A DNA stretch of 64,000 nt, taken from Bartonella taylorii (GTDB taxonomy: Bacteria; Pseudomonadota; Alphaproteobacteria; Rhizobiales; Rhizobiaceae). The DNA is taken from the NCBI RefSeq assembly GCF_023920105.1, contig NZ_CP083693.1, positions 1,691,001-1,755,000 of the forward strand. Reading direction: 5' to 3'. The notes beneath the pieces are model-generated. The model made no database searches. It saw only the letters and a list, made by a program, of their open reading frames with translations, and was not told the origin of the DNA. The first letter of the stretch is position 1; every line of letters starts with the position of its first letter. Shown here piece after piece: positions 1 through 10,300 of the stretch. A program made the translations under genes and the position numbers.

Positions 1-28
1 TGCTACCCCCAAAGAAAAAGCTCAAAAA

Positions 29-2449
29 ATGATCCGAATCTGTACTCATCTCTTTTGCCTTTTTTTCATTTTTTCTCCAACATGCGCTATTGCTCTGTCA
101 TTGGAAATGCATCTACCACCTACCTTCACTTTACCAGATGCTCCATGGCTTCTTTTAGCGCTCTGCGGAGGAATTTCTTGTGCCTCACTTCTTATGTGTA
201 TGGCAGTTATTATGCGCGTAAAAAAAGCTTCACAAAAACCTTTGAAAGTAATTCAAGCAGATTTTTCTGAAAAACTTCGATATTATGAGTGGCTTTTGGA
301 AGAAACAGGACAATCCCTTCTTATTTGGGAAAATCCAACGGATTCACCCCGTGTAGTTGGTAATATTCCCGTATTACAAAAAGCAGGAATTCATCAGAAA
401 GACTTTCAGTATTTTAACCTATGGCTTGAAGAAAATTCAAGCCGAGAACTTGACTACGCATTAACGCAATTGCGTTACAATTCTCACCCTTTTGAACTTT
501 CCATCACCACCACAAACAATATGCTGTTACAAGTTACAGGGGTAATCGCCGGCACAGCAGCCATTGCACGCTTTCAAGACATTTCAACACAACAGAGCGA
601 AAATGCTCGTTTACAGAAAGATATCGCTACAATTCTCACCGAACTGAGAATGCAGCGCAATCTTCTTGATCGTATTCAAGAACCTGTATGGATAAGAGAT
701 TGTGAGGGGAAAGTTTGTTTTATCAATCGCGCCTTTAAAGAAATGACAGGCTTTAGAGAAAATAACAATGAAGTCATTGATCTTTTTAATGAAAAAACAC
801 AACCCAAAACAGATGAAATAGAAACGATTTTTCAAGAGCACGTTCATACAGTCATTGATGGAGAACGGCACTGTTTTTACCTCACACGGATTACAACAGA
901 AGAAGGAATGGCAGCTTTTGCCCGTGATGACAGCGCATATGAAAACCTTGCCAATGAACTGAGGCACGTTCTTCAAAGCCATTGTGAAACACTTGATCAA
1001 ATCTCAACAGCTGTAGCCATTTTTGATACAAACCAAAAATTAAAATTCTGCAATCAGGCTTTTAAAATTTTATGGTCGTTGGAGAGTTCTTTTCTAGAAA
1101 GTAAACCAAGCCATACATTGCTTCTTGAACACTTGCGTGAAAAAGGACTCCTTGCGGAAAATCCCGATTGGCGCGCGTGGAAAGAAGAACTTTTTAAAGC
1201 CTATCGGCAAACAGAATCGAATCAACAAATATGGAATCTTCCTGATGGGCGCACGGTACGTGTTATTTCCAGCCCCCATCCACAAGGAGGTGTCACTTGG
1301 CTTTACGAAAATCTCACAGAAAAAATTGATCTTGAACGACGCTATAATACACTTATTAAAATACAAGGCGAAACGCTTGATAAACTTTCAGAAGGAGTGG
1401 TAGTTTTTGGCACTGACGGGCGTCTTCGTTTATCGAATCCAGCTCTGTCTAAATTATGGTCTCTTCCCTATAATTTATTGGTAGAAGGTACCCATATCAC
1501 ACAGCTACAAGGCCATTGTTCAGCTCTGTGCACGGGGACTGAATGGAATCAGTTTGCCAAATTTATTACAGGTTTTGCTGAAAAGCGTGACACATATTCA
1601 GGTCGTATGGATCTCAAAAACGAAATGATTATTGACTACACATTGGTCCCGCTCCCCAATGGGCAAACGATGCTCACTTTCGTTAATGTTACGGACACCG
1701 TCCATGTTGCGCGTGCTCTTCAAGAAAAAAATGAAGCCTTGGAAAGTGCTGATCGTTTGCGTAATGAATTTGTCCAACATGTTTCCTATGAATTGCGCAC
1801 ACCTCTCACCAATATTATAGGATTTTCTGATATTTTACGTGATCAAATTTTTGGCTCTATCAATGAACGTCAAAAGGAATATCTTGGGCACATCCATTCA
1901 GAATCAGACGCTCTTTTGAATATTGTTAATGATATTCTTGACCTTGCAACCCTTGATGCGGGTATCATGGAGCTAGACATACAGTCAGTTAATATTGCCG
2001 ATGCTATGATACACGCAGTAGCGCGCGTGGAAGAGCGCCTTAATGGACGCCATATTACACTTCTACAGCAAATTTCTCCCTCCTTAAATGTTATTTCTGC
2101 TGATGCAACACGTTTGCACCAAATCTTTGTTAATGTTCTGAGTAACGCGATTAATTTCGCAGCAGAAGCAAGCACGATTGAATTTTGTGTCGATGAGCAA
2201 GATGACAACATCGTCTTTAGTGTACACAATGAGGGATCTGATATTCCAGAAGATATTCTTGATCGCATTTTTAAACGTTTTTCTTCTCATTCACATCATG
2301 GTGGACGTGCAGGAGCAGGTCTTGGACTTTCCCTTGTAAAAAACTTTGTTGAACTCCATGGTGGTCACGTTGAAATTCTTACCGGTACAGGACAAGGAAC
2401 AACGGTTAAATGTTTTTTTCCAGTTCCCAAAGGAGATAAAGTTTTTTAA
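29..2449 (+). CDS. Membrane-anchored multi-PAS sensor histidine kinase
   Basis: An 806-residue signal-transducing kinase. The N-terminus has two hydrophobic segments (about residues 4-22 and 37-65), so the protein should sit in the inner membrane. The middle (about 90-560) has the pattern of several PAS-like sensor modules. The catalytic core is complete: an H-box HVSYELRTP with the phospho-accepting His near residue 584, an N-box around 694-706 (NVLSNAINFA) and a G-box GAGLGL near 761. No response regulator is encoded beside it, so the partner is unknown. It is 53 bp upstream of the tsaE fusion, an arrangement recalled from other Rhizobiales. The stimulus cannot be read from the sequence. 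The ATG at 29 is the first start in frame inside the window; a start further upstream is not excluded. Confidence 0.85.
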   Translation: MIRICTHLFCLFFIFSPTCAIALSLEMHLPPTFTLPDAPWLLLALCGGISCASLLMCMAVIMRVKKASQKPLKVIQADFSEKLRYYEWLLEETGQSLLIWENPTDSPRVVGNIPVLQKAGIHQKDFQYFNLWLEENSSRELDYALTQLRYNSHPFELSITTTNNMLLQVTGVIAGTAAIARFQDISTQQSENARLQKDIATILTELRMQRNLLDRIQEPVWIRDCEGKVCFINRAFKEMTGFRENNNEVIDLFNEKTQPKTDEIETIFQEHVHTVIDGERHCFYLTRITTEEGMAAFARDDSAYENLANELRHVLQSHCETLDQISTAVAIFDTNQKLKFCNQAFKILWSLESSFLESKPSHTLLLEHLREKGLLAENPDWRAWKEELFKAYRQTESNQQIWNLPDGRTVRVISSPHPQGGVTWLYENLTEKIDLERRYNTLIKIQGETLDKLSEGVVVFGTDGRLRLSNPALSKLWSLPYNLLVEGTHITQLQGHCSALCTGTEWNQFAKFITGFAEKRDTYSGRMDLKNEMIIDYTLVPLPNGQTMLTFVNVTDTVHVARALQEKNEALESADRLRNEFVQHVSYELRTPLTNIIGFSDILRDQIFGSINERQKEYLGHIHSESDALLNIVNDILDLATLDAGIMELDIQSVNIADAMIHAVARVEERLNGRHITLLQQISPSLNVISADATRLHQIFVNVLSNAINFAAEASTIEFCVDEQDDNIVFSVHNEGSDIPEDILDRIFKRFSSHSHHGGRAGAGLGLSLVKNFVELHGGHVEILTGTGQGTTVKCFFPVPKGDKVF

Positions 2450-2502
2450 TCTAGCCCTTTATCGTTACACAATTTTTTCTCATTCATTTTACGGAACTTG
2501 TA

Positions 2503-3993
2503 ATGCCTTTTAATTTTTTTCTTGAAAATGAAGAAGCAACCAAGCTTTTTGCGCAAGATTTAGCTCTCGCTTTAAAGCTAGGTGATATTGTAACGCTGCA
2601 AGGCGATCTTGGAACAGGAAAATCAACCATCGCACGGACAATCATCCACACACTTGCCAATGACAGTACTCTAGATGTTCCAAGTCCTACTTTCACTCTC
2701 GCTCAAAGCTATCAGCTTCCACAATTTGATGTTCTTCATGTTGATCTTTATCGTCTTTCTATGGAAGAAGAAATTTATGAATTAGGGCTTCATGAAGAAC
2801 GTGAACAAAGCATTTTACTCATTGAATGGCCAGAAAAAGGGGCTGATATTTTAGGACCTGCTACCTTTGCAATTACTTTACAACACGAAGGCTCTGGGCG
2901 TCGTGTGATTCTTAAATCAGCACAACATTCTATTGAGCGTCTACAGCGATCTTTTGCAATTCGCACATTTTTAAAAACCCATAACCGTGGTCATGTTCAT
3001 CGTCGTTTTTTAGCTGGAGACGCCTCTGCTCGCACCTATGAACTTTTGGATGATGGAAACTATCAAGAAGTTCTTATGAATGCGCCAACTATGCAAATGG
3101 AACAAAACACAGATCTCTCTTACATAATAATGGCACACCTTGCAAAAGATATCCGTCAATTTATAGGAATTAATCAGCTCATTTTGGACAATGGCTTTTC
3201 TGCTCCCCATATCTTTGTTGAAGATTCTGAAAAAGGTCTTTTGATTCTAGAAGATTTCGGGCGTGAAGGAATTTTAGATCAAACTGGCAATCCTTTGGAA
3301 GAGCGTTATATCGCCTGTAGTGAATTACTGGCTACCTTTCACCAAAAGTCGTGGCCCTCTGAAAAGCAATTTGCAACATTTTCGCTTCAAATTCCTTCCT
3401 ATGATTGCCAAGCGCTTCAAGCAGAACTCTCCTTATTGCTAGACTGGTATTTGCCCTTCCAAACACAAAAAACCTTGAATCAAGAACAGCGTGAAGCCTT
3501 TTTTGCGTGTTGGCAACCCTATCTCGTTAGCCTCACCAAAGGAGAAAACACCTTTGTCATGCGTGATTACCATTCCCCTAATATTCTTTGGCGCGCACAT
3601 AAAGAGGGATTTTCCCGCATTGGTCTCATTGATTTTCAAGATGGCTTAATCGGTCCAACAGCCTATGATCTTGTCTCTTTAGCACAAGATGCCCGCCTGT
3701 TTATTCCACCAACACTCGAAGCGAAAATTCTTGATGCCTATTGTCATGCACGTCATCAAGCACAACGACCTTTTAATGAAGATGAATTACGTAAGCTTTA
3801 CGCATTTGCAGGCGCCCAACGAGCTTCGAAAGTTTTAGGAATTTTTGTCCGTCTTCACGAGCGAGATGCAAAATCATCTTATCTCAAATATCTACCTCAT
3901 GCACAGGATTATCTTGCCCGCAATCTCTCACACCCAATGCTTGCACCTTTACAAAGTTTTTATCAAAAATTAGGACTCCTTTCAGAAGCATAA
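2503..3993 (+). CDS. tsaE: TsaE fused to an AmgK-like sugar kinase (aminoglycoside phosphotransferase fold)
   Basis: A 496-residue fusion. Residues 1 to about 150 are TsaE, the ATPase that supports threonylcarbamoyl-adenosine (t6A37) formation on tRNA with TsaB and TsaD; the P-loop GDLGTGKST and the later LIEWPEKG are visible. From about 165 to the end the sequence matches the aminoglycoside-phosphotransferase fold of the AmgK type (anomeric MurNAc/GlcNAc kinase in cell-wall recycling), with a catalytic-loop motif RDYHSPNILW and a metal-binding motif LIDFQDGL. In many Rhizobiales these are adjacent genes followed by a MurU-like nucleotidyltransferase. Here the first two are one reading frame and the third is absent before addB. 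The TsaE role is secure. The kinase substrate is inferred from family and context. Confidence 0.88.
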   Translation: MPFNFFLENEEATKLFAQDLALALKLGDIVTLQGDLGTGKSTIARTIIHTLANDSTLDVPSPTFTLAQSYQLPQFDVLHVDLYRLSMEEEIYELGLHEEREQSILLIEWPEKGADILGPATFAITLQHEGSGRRVILKSAQHSIERLQRSFAIRTFLKTHNRGHVHRRFLAGDASARTYELLDDGNYQEVLMNAPTMQMEQNTDLSYIIMAHLAKDIRQFIGINQLILDNGFSAPHIFVEDSEKGLLILEDFGREGILDQTGNPLEERYIACSELLATFHQKSWPSEKQFATFSLQIPSYDCQALQAELSLLLDWYLPFQTQKTLNQEQREAFFACWQPYLVSLTKGENTFVMRDYHSPNILWRAHKEGFSRIGLIDFQDGLIGPTAYDLVSLAQDARLFIPPTLEAKILDAYCHARHQAQRPFNEDELRKLYAFAGAQRASKVLGIFVRLHERDAKSSYLKYLPHAQDYLARNLSHPMLAPLQSFYQKLGLLSEA

Positions 3994-4269
3994 TAGAAAT
4001 TCACACGTTAGCCTTTATAAAATACTCTTCATTCAAGCAAGCTGCTTTTGCTAAAGAACGCGAAGATAAGTATATGTCCGCGACCATTCTCTTTTTCCAA
4101 ACTTTTGATGAGAATTGACGGATATTATCTACTCAACTGGCTGCTTAATCTAAAAAAAATCTGCTGCACAGATGTCGCTTTTTCGTTTTTCCCTAAGTGA
4201 AAATTGTATACAGTAGGAACAATGAAAAAATCAATAAAATAGGATATTTACTATCCAAAATGAGAGCAT
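3994..4269. other. Non-coding gap where a MurU-like gene sits in relatives
   Basis: A gap of 276 bp between the tsaE fusion and addB. No frame of useful length, tRNA or clear terminator was found. In other Rhizobiales, as I recall, a nucleotidyltransferase gene (MurU-like) lies here. I could not recognise any remnant of it. The final part (about 4200-4269) must hold the addB ribosome-binding region, although only a weak GAGAG is seen just before the ATG. Confidence 0.4.
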
Positions 4270-7200
4270 ATGACTTATAAACCGCGTATTTTTTCTATTT
4301 CTTCAGGAACTGCTTTTTTACCACATTTTGTTGATGCACTACTCTCCGGTGTTCTCATTGATAATTTTGCACCAAATGGAGATATTCAGGCTGCTCTTGC
4401 TGATACTCTTATTTACGTACCAACACGCCGTGCTGCTCGCGCTTTACGTACAGCCTTTGTTGAAAGAAGTGCTACAAAATCAACTTTCTTGCCAACCATA
4501 CGCGCTCTAGGAGATCTGGATGAAGACAGTTTCTTTTTTGTTGAAAACTGTACCTTTACCCTAAATTCTCCGATTGGAGAAACTGAACGCCTTCTGCTTT
4601 TAGCACGTCTTATTCGTCCTTGGCGTGAAAATTTACCTGCTCATTTGCGTGCTATGTTTGGTACAGAAGACGTGTTTATTCCTGCTCATACTGCCGATGC
4701 AATTTGGCTTGCTCAAGATTTAGCACATTTGATGGATGAAATTGAAACAGAATCAGCCGATTGGTCAAAACTTAAAGACATTGCTCCTGATATGGTAGCT
4801 GAGTGGTGGCAAATAACACTCGATTTTCTCAATATTGTTACACAAAGCTGGCCGCAAATCTTACAAGAAAGACAACAAAGTAATCCAGCTGAATGGCGCA
4901 ATCAAGCACTCAAAATATACGCTGAAACTTTACACCACACACAACCTAATAAACCTATACTTGCGGCTGGTGTTTCAGGGTCAATTCCTGCAGTTTCTCA
5001 TCTTTTAAAGGTAATTTCCTCTCTCCCAAAAGGAGCTGTTGTTCTTCCCGGACTTGATCTGCACATGGATGAAGCACAATGGGAAGCATTAGGTACAATT
5101 AATGAAGAAAAAACAACTTGTGATTTTTTCAATCATGCAACAAATGCTTTTAGCCATCCTCAATATCATTTAAAAAAACTCCTCTCTCTCATGAAATGTC
5201 ATCGCATTCATGTTCGCGAAATTGGTCAACAAAGTGCAATAAAGAAAAGGCGTACGGCTCTTTTATCAGAAGCGCTCCGACCAGCATCTACAACAGATCG
5301 ATGGGTACAAATTGTCCGCGATGATTATGAAAATCTCTGTGCAGATTGGTCATTTATTGAAACTATAAACGAGCGCGAAGAAGCTATTGCTATTGCTGTT
5401 GCTTTACGCAATGCTATTGAAGAACCTCAAAAAACCGCAGCTCTTATTACAAATGATCGTAATTTAGCACGTCGTGTCTCCGTTGAATTACAGCGATTTG
5501 GAATTGAAGCAAATGATTCAGGAGGAATACCATTAGCACAAACACTGCCTTCAACTCTGTTACGGCTTATTTTAGAAAATGTGTTTCAGCCTAGTGATCC
5601 AATTGCTTTTCTTTCCCTTCTCAAACATCCACTTACAACACTCAAACAAAGCCGTCATCGCTTACGCGAAATGGCAGAAAATTTTGAACTCTTTATTCTT
5701 CGAGGCAGCACTGGCCGTATTCATCTTTGCAAATGTGACCACTTTCTTGAAAAATGGATGAAAACACATTCCCAGAATACTTCTGATGACTGCACCCTTG
5801 ATCAACAAAAGTGTGAAGAAGCACATCTGCTTTGTCAGCTGTTGGTCAAAGCTGTTAAACCTTTAGCATCTCTCATGGAACAGGAAGAGGAATGCAGTAT
5901 AAATGAAGCCGCAATAGCTACTGTTGAAGTTTTTGAAAATTTTGGGCGTGATGAAAACGATTCTCTTGCCCATCTTTATCAACATGAAGCAGGACAAGCA
6001 TTATCAATTTTTTTGCGTGAATTGGTGAATGATCAATCAGGGCTAAAATTTCGTCTTTGCGAATGGCCCGCTATGTTTTCAGCGCTTATAGCAACCCGCT
6101 CGGTCACACCTTCCCCTGGAGGACATCCACGCTTATTCATCTGGGGCACTTTGGAATCACGTCTGCAAACGGTTGATACAGTGGTCATCGGTGGTCTCAA
6201 TGAAGGATCATGGCCTATAACAACCCGTAATGATGCTTTTTTATCGCGTCCGATGAAAATGATGTTAACTCTTGAACCGCCAGAACAGCGTATTGGTCTT
6301 TCTGCACATGATTTTCAATGGGCTATGGGAATGAATAAAGTAGTGATGAGCCGAGCACTGCGGGTTAATCATGTTCCTTCACTCCCTTCACGCTGGCTAC
6401 AACGCTTAGAGACTGTCGTAGGAAAACAGGTCTGGAAACAAATCCGTGCACGAGGTGAAAGGGTGCTCCATTGGGCAAAAATGCTTGACAATACAAACAT
6501 GGTTGCCTGTGCAAAACGTCCTTGCCCAATACCGCCCCTTGATATGCGCCCTCGCCATTTTTCGATCACTGAAATAGAAACGTTGAGGTATGATCCTTAT
6601 GCCATTTATGCCAAAAAAATCTTGCGTCTCAAACCACTTAAAGCGCTCATCCATGACCCTTGCGCGGCCGAACGTGGAACACTTTATCATGCTATTCTTG
6701 CTGCTTTTGGGACACAAGTAAAAAATCCAAATGCCGCAAATGCATTAGATATACTCCTCACACTTGGACGACAAGAATTTGATAAGTGCAATTTACCTGC
6801 CGATGTTGAAAGAATCTGGTGGACAAATTTTGAAAATCTTGCTCCTTTCATTCTTCAATGGGAACAAAGTCTAGGGCCTCGAGAACGACATACCGAAGTA
6901 GTATCCGAAAAAATACCCATAGGTACAACAGGGGTAACTCTTTCAGGACGTGCTGATCGTATTGATGTATTAGCAAACAAAACGGTTGAAATTATCGATT
7001 TTAAAACCAGTACGCCTCCCTCATCAAAACAAGTTCGTGATTTATTATTTCCACAATTAGCACTGGAAACAGCTTTGTTAATGAAAGGAGCCTTTACAGA
7101 TTTTCAAAATCTTATCCCCTCAAATTTATTTTACATTCCCCTTAATGGAAAAAGTGAAATTACTCCTAAATCAATTCTTTCAAAGAAAGGGAAAAAAGAG

Positions 7201-7392
7201 CACCAAAATGTCATTAGTCTCGGTGAAAAAGCATGGGAACATCTTATCGCATTAATGGAGTATTATAAAAATCCACGACAAGGCTATCTTTCGCACGCAG
7301 TCCCCATGATAAAACAATATGAAAGTGACTATGATCATCTGGCACGCTTATGGGAATGGTCAACTGGATTTCATAGAGGAGATCAGTCATGA
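4270..7392 (+). CDS. addB: Double-strand break repair protein AddB
   Basis: A 1040-residue subunit of the AddAB helicase-nuclease, which resects double-strand DNA breaks and prepares them for RecA, as RecBCD does in enterics. The central region has the alphaproteobacterial AddB signature (SPGGHPRLFIWGTLESRL, about 614-632, then GGLNEGSWP). The C-terminal RecB-type nuclease domain carries the metal-binding motif IIDFKTS near residue 908. The length is normal for the alphaproteobacterial form. Its stop overlaps the addA start by 4 bp (ATGA), which implies translational coupling and equimolar subunits. Confidence 0.93.
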   Translation: MTYKPRIFSISSGTAFLPHFVDALLSGVLIDNFAPNGDIQAALADTLIYVPTRRAARALRTAFVERSATKSTFLPTIRALGDLDEDSFFFVENCTFTLNSPIGETERLLLLARLIRPWRENLPAHLRAMFGTEDVFIPAHTADAIWLAQDLAHLMDEIETESADWSKLKDIAPDMVAEWWQITLDFLNIVTQSWPQILQERQQSNPAEWRNQALKIYAETLHHTQPNKPILAAGVSGSIPAVSHLLKVISSLPKGAVVLPGLDLHMDEAQWEALGTINEEKTTCDFFNHATNAFSHPQYHLKKLLSLMKCHRIHVREIGQQSAIKKRRTALLSEALRPASTTDRWVQIVRDDYENLCADWSFIETINEREEAIAIAVALRNAIEEPQKTAALITNDRNLARRVSVELQRFGIEANDSGGIPLAQTLPSTLLRLILENVFQPSDPIAFLSLLKHPLTTLKQSRHRLREMAENFELFILRGSTGRIHLCKCDHFLEKWMKTHSQNTSDDCTLDQQKCEEAHLLCQLLVKAVKPLASLMEQEEECSINEAAIATVEVFENFGRDENDSLAHLYQHEAGQALSIFLRELVNDQSGLKFRLCEWPAMFSALIATRSVTPSPGGHPRLFIWGTLESRLQTVDTVVIGGLNEGSWPITTRNDAFLSRPMKMMLTLEPPEQRIGLSAHDFQWAMGMNKVVMSRALRVNHVPSLPSRWLQRLETVVGKQVWKQIRARGERVLHWAKMLDNTNMVACAKRPCPIPPLDMRPRHFSITEIETLRYDPYAIYAKKILRLKPLKALIHDPCAAERGTLYHAILAAFGTQVKNPNAANALDILLTLGRQEFDKCNLPADVERIWWTNFENLAPFILQWEQSLGPRERHTEVVSEKIPIGTTGVTLSGRADRIDVLANKTVEIIDFKTSTPPSSKQVRDLLFPQLALETALLMKGAFTDFQNLIPSNLFYIPLNGKSEITPKSILSKKGKKEHQNVISLGEKAWEHLIALMEYYKNPRQGYLSHAVPMIKQYESDYDHLARLWEWSTGFHRGDQS

Positions 7393-10300
7393 CTCTTTTT
7401 TCTATTCCAGAAGCAGCCCTTGATGCACAAGCAACGGCAACACACCCAAAAACAAATGTATGGGTTTCTGCAAATGCAGGCTCTGGAAAAACCCATGTTC
7501 TAACCGAACGCGTTATTCGTTTGCTTTTAAACGGTACTCCTCCAGCACGTATTTTATGCCTTACTTATACGAGAGCCGCCGCCGCTGTTATGCAATCGCG
7601 GATTTTTCGTACACTCTCCAACTGGAATGAGCTCGATGATGCACAGCTTAAAGAAATCTTATCGCAACTTGAAAACAAACCTATCAATGCAACAAAAATA
7701 ACTTATGCACGCCAACTCTTTGCTCGTGCCCTAGAAACACCTGGTGGCTTGAAAATACAAACTATTCATGCATTTTGTGAATCTCTTTTGCATCAATTTA
7801 TGCTAGAAGCCAATATTGCTGGACATTTCGAACTCATAGATGATGTCAACCGCAAAAAATTACTACAAGAAGCCCGCAGCCAACTTTTAAAGCATAATGA
7901 TGCACAGCCCGCTTTGAAACAACTGCTTAAGATTATCAGTGAACACACTTTTAACCAATTGCTGTATGAAGCAACTGAAAAGCAACATAAACTGTCTGGT
8001 TTCTTGTCTTCTCTTCTCTCTGAAAATGGAGAAGAAAAATTGCGTGCGCTGTTTAATTTAGCACCCGATGAAACAAACCAACAGCTGCTGGAAAAAATTC
8101 AACAGACTGCTTGCCTACCTCCTTATGCTCTTACACATTGCCAAACTTACGGCAACCAACACCTCAAGGATATGATCGCGAAATTTTCTCAATTAGCGAA
8201 AGCTCGTGATAAAACAACCATTATCAACTTTATTTCCGATATCTATTTTACCACAACAGGAAAGCCCCGTAGTTTTTCACGTTTATCTTGTAAAAAATCA
8301 GATGAAATTTGGCCCTTTATTCAACAAATGCTTGAAGATAAACAAAACAACCTTTCTGTTCTTTTAGAAAAATATCAATGCTTAAAAATCGTTACACTCA
8401 ATATGGCTGCTTTTCAGCTTTGTGCCATGTATCTCAAAATCTATGCGAATTTAAAAAAAGCCAATGGTTTCTTAGATTTTGATGATCTCATTGAACGCAC
8501 GCTCCATTTGTTACAGCGTAAAGGTGCAAACCAATGGGTGCACTATAAACTTGATAATGGACTCGATCATATTCTGCTTGATGAAGCACAAGATACCAAT
8601 CCTGAGCAATGGAAAATTATTCAATTTTTGGCACAAGAATTTTTCACAGGTTATAGTCAACGCACAAACATACGTACTCTTTTTGCTGTTGGAGATGAAA
8701 AACAATCTATCTATTCTTTTCAGGGCGCTGCTCCAGAAAATTTTGCTGCAAATGGCAAAATTATTCAAAAAAAAGCAGAACAAGCGAAGCAGAAATTTGA
8801 AAAAATACAACTAAATTATTCTTTTCGCTCCACACCCGATATTCTTAAAAGCGTTGATCTTGTCTTTGAAACACCAGAAAATTATAAAGGGCTTTCAGCA
8901 GAAAATACAAAAACGGTACATGAAGCTATTCGTGTTCATAGCCCAGGTGAAGTTATTTTATGGGATGCCATTTCTAAAGAAACAAACGAATTTCCTGATG
9001 ATTGGCATGTAACTGTTGATCATTTAGACACACCTGCAGTACGTTTGGCAGAGAAAATTGCTGAAACGATTGCAAGCTGGTTACACAATGGAGAAATGCT
9101 TCCAGCAAAAGGGCGATTGTTGCGTGCCAGTGATATTATGGTCTTGGTTCGTAAACGTGATCAATTTGCCTTAGCGCTTTCTCGTGCTCTTAAACAACGC
9201 AATGTACCTGTCGCTGGTGCTGACCGTTTACAGCTTACAAAACATATGAGTGTGCGTGATTTAATGGCACTTGGACGTTTTGTTTTACAACCACAAGATG
9301 ATTTATCTCTTGCTTGTGTTTTAAAAAGTCCACTCTTTGCACTTAGCGAAGAGGAACTTTATCAACTTGCCGCTCACCGTACAGGTTCCCTTTGGCAAAG
9401 CCTTTGTATGCAATCATCATCGCATTTCCCTTTTAAAGATGCTTTTGAAAACTTGAGTAAATATCGTACTTTAGTGGATAAAATACCAGTTTTCGAATTC
9501 TATAGCCATATCTTAAACAATGATAAGGGACGACAAAAAATTCTAGCTCGTTTAGGATCGGAAGCAAATGACGTGCTTGACGCTTTTATGGATTACACAC
9601 TCACGATTCAAAAAACGGGTTTACCAGGATTACAAGCTTTTTTGGAAACATTAAGTGTAAGTGAACCAGAAATTAAACGTGAGTTTGACCAAAACCATGA
9701 AGAAATTCGTATCATGACGGTTCATGCTGCAAAAGGACTGGAAGCTGCCGTTGTGTTTCTGGTTGATCCCGGTAGTGCAATCTGGCATTCTCAGCATGCA
9801 CCTCACTTGCTTAAAGTTCCCTTGAACAATACATATTTGGGTGACCAAAAAGCTTTTATCTGGCGTCCTAATGCAGAATTTGATACAATACCCTCTAAAC
9901 AAGCAATCTCGCGCTTAAAAGAGCGTGCAGAAGAGGAGTATAGGCGCCTTCTTTATGTAGGAATGACACGCGCTGAAGATCGGTTGTTTGTTTGCGGGTA
10001 TAGCAGTGAGCGCAACACCCCTCACACGTGGCTACAATTGGTAAAGAAAGCTCTCAAACCACACGCAGTTCCCATCAAAGGTCCCGCAAAAGATATTGCA
10101 GCTTGGCGTTATTGCACCACAGATTCTTCTTCTACCTCAATAAACCAAGAAGCCTCTTGTGCTGAGTGCCAAGAGCTTCCACCTCTACCGGATTTTTTCT
10201 CCCATAAAGTCGCAGCAGAACCGGTGCTACCAAAACCGTTGAGGCCCTCTGTTGCTAGTCTCTCCATTGAGGCTGATACCGAGATTTCTCCCAATTCAAA

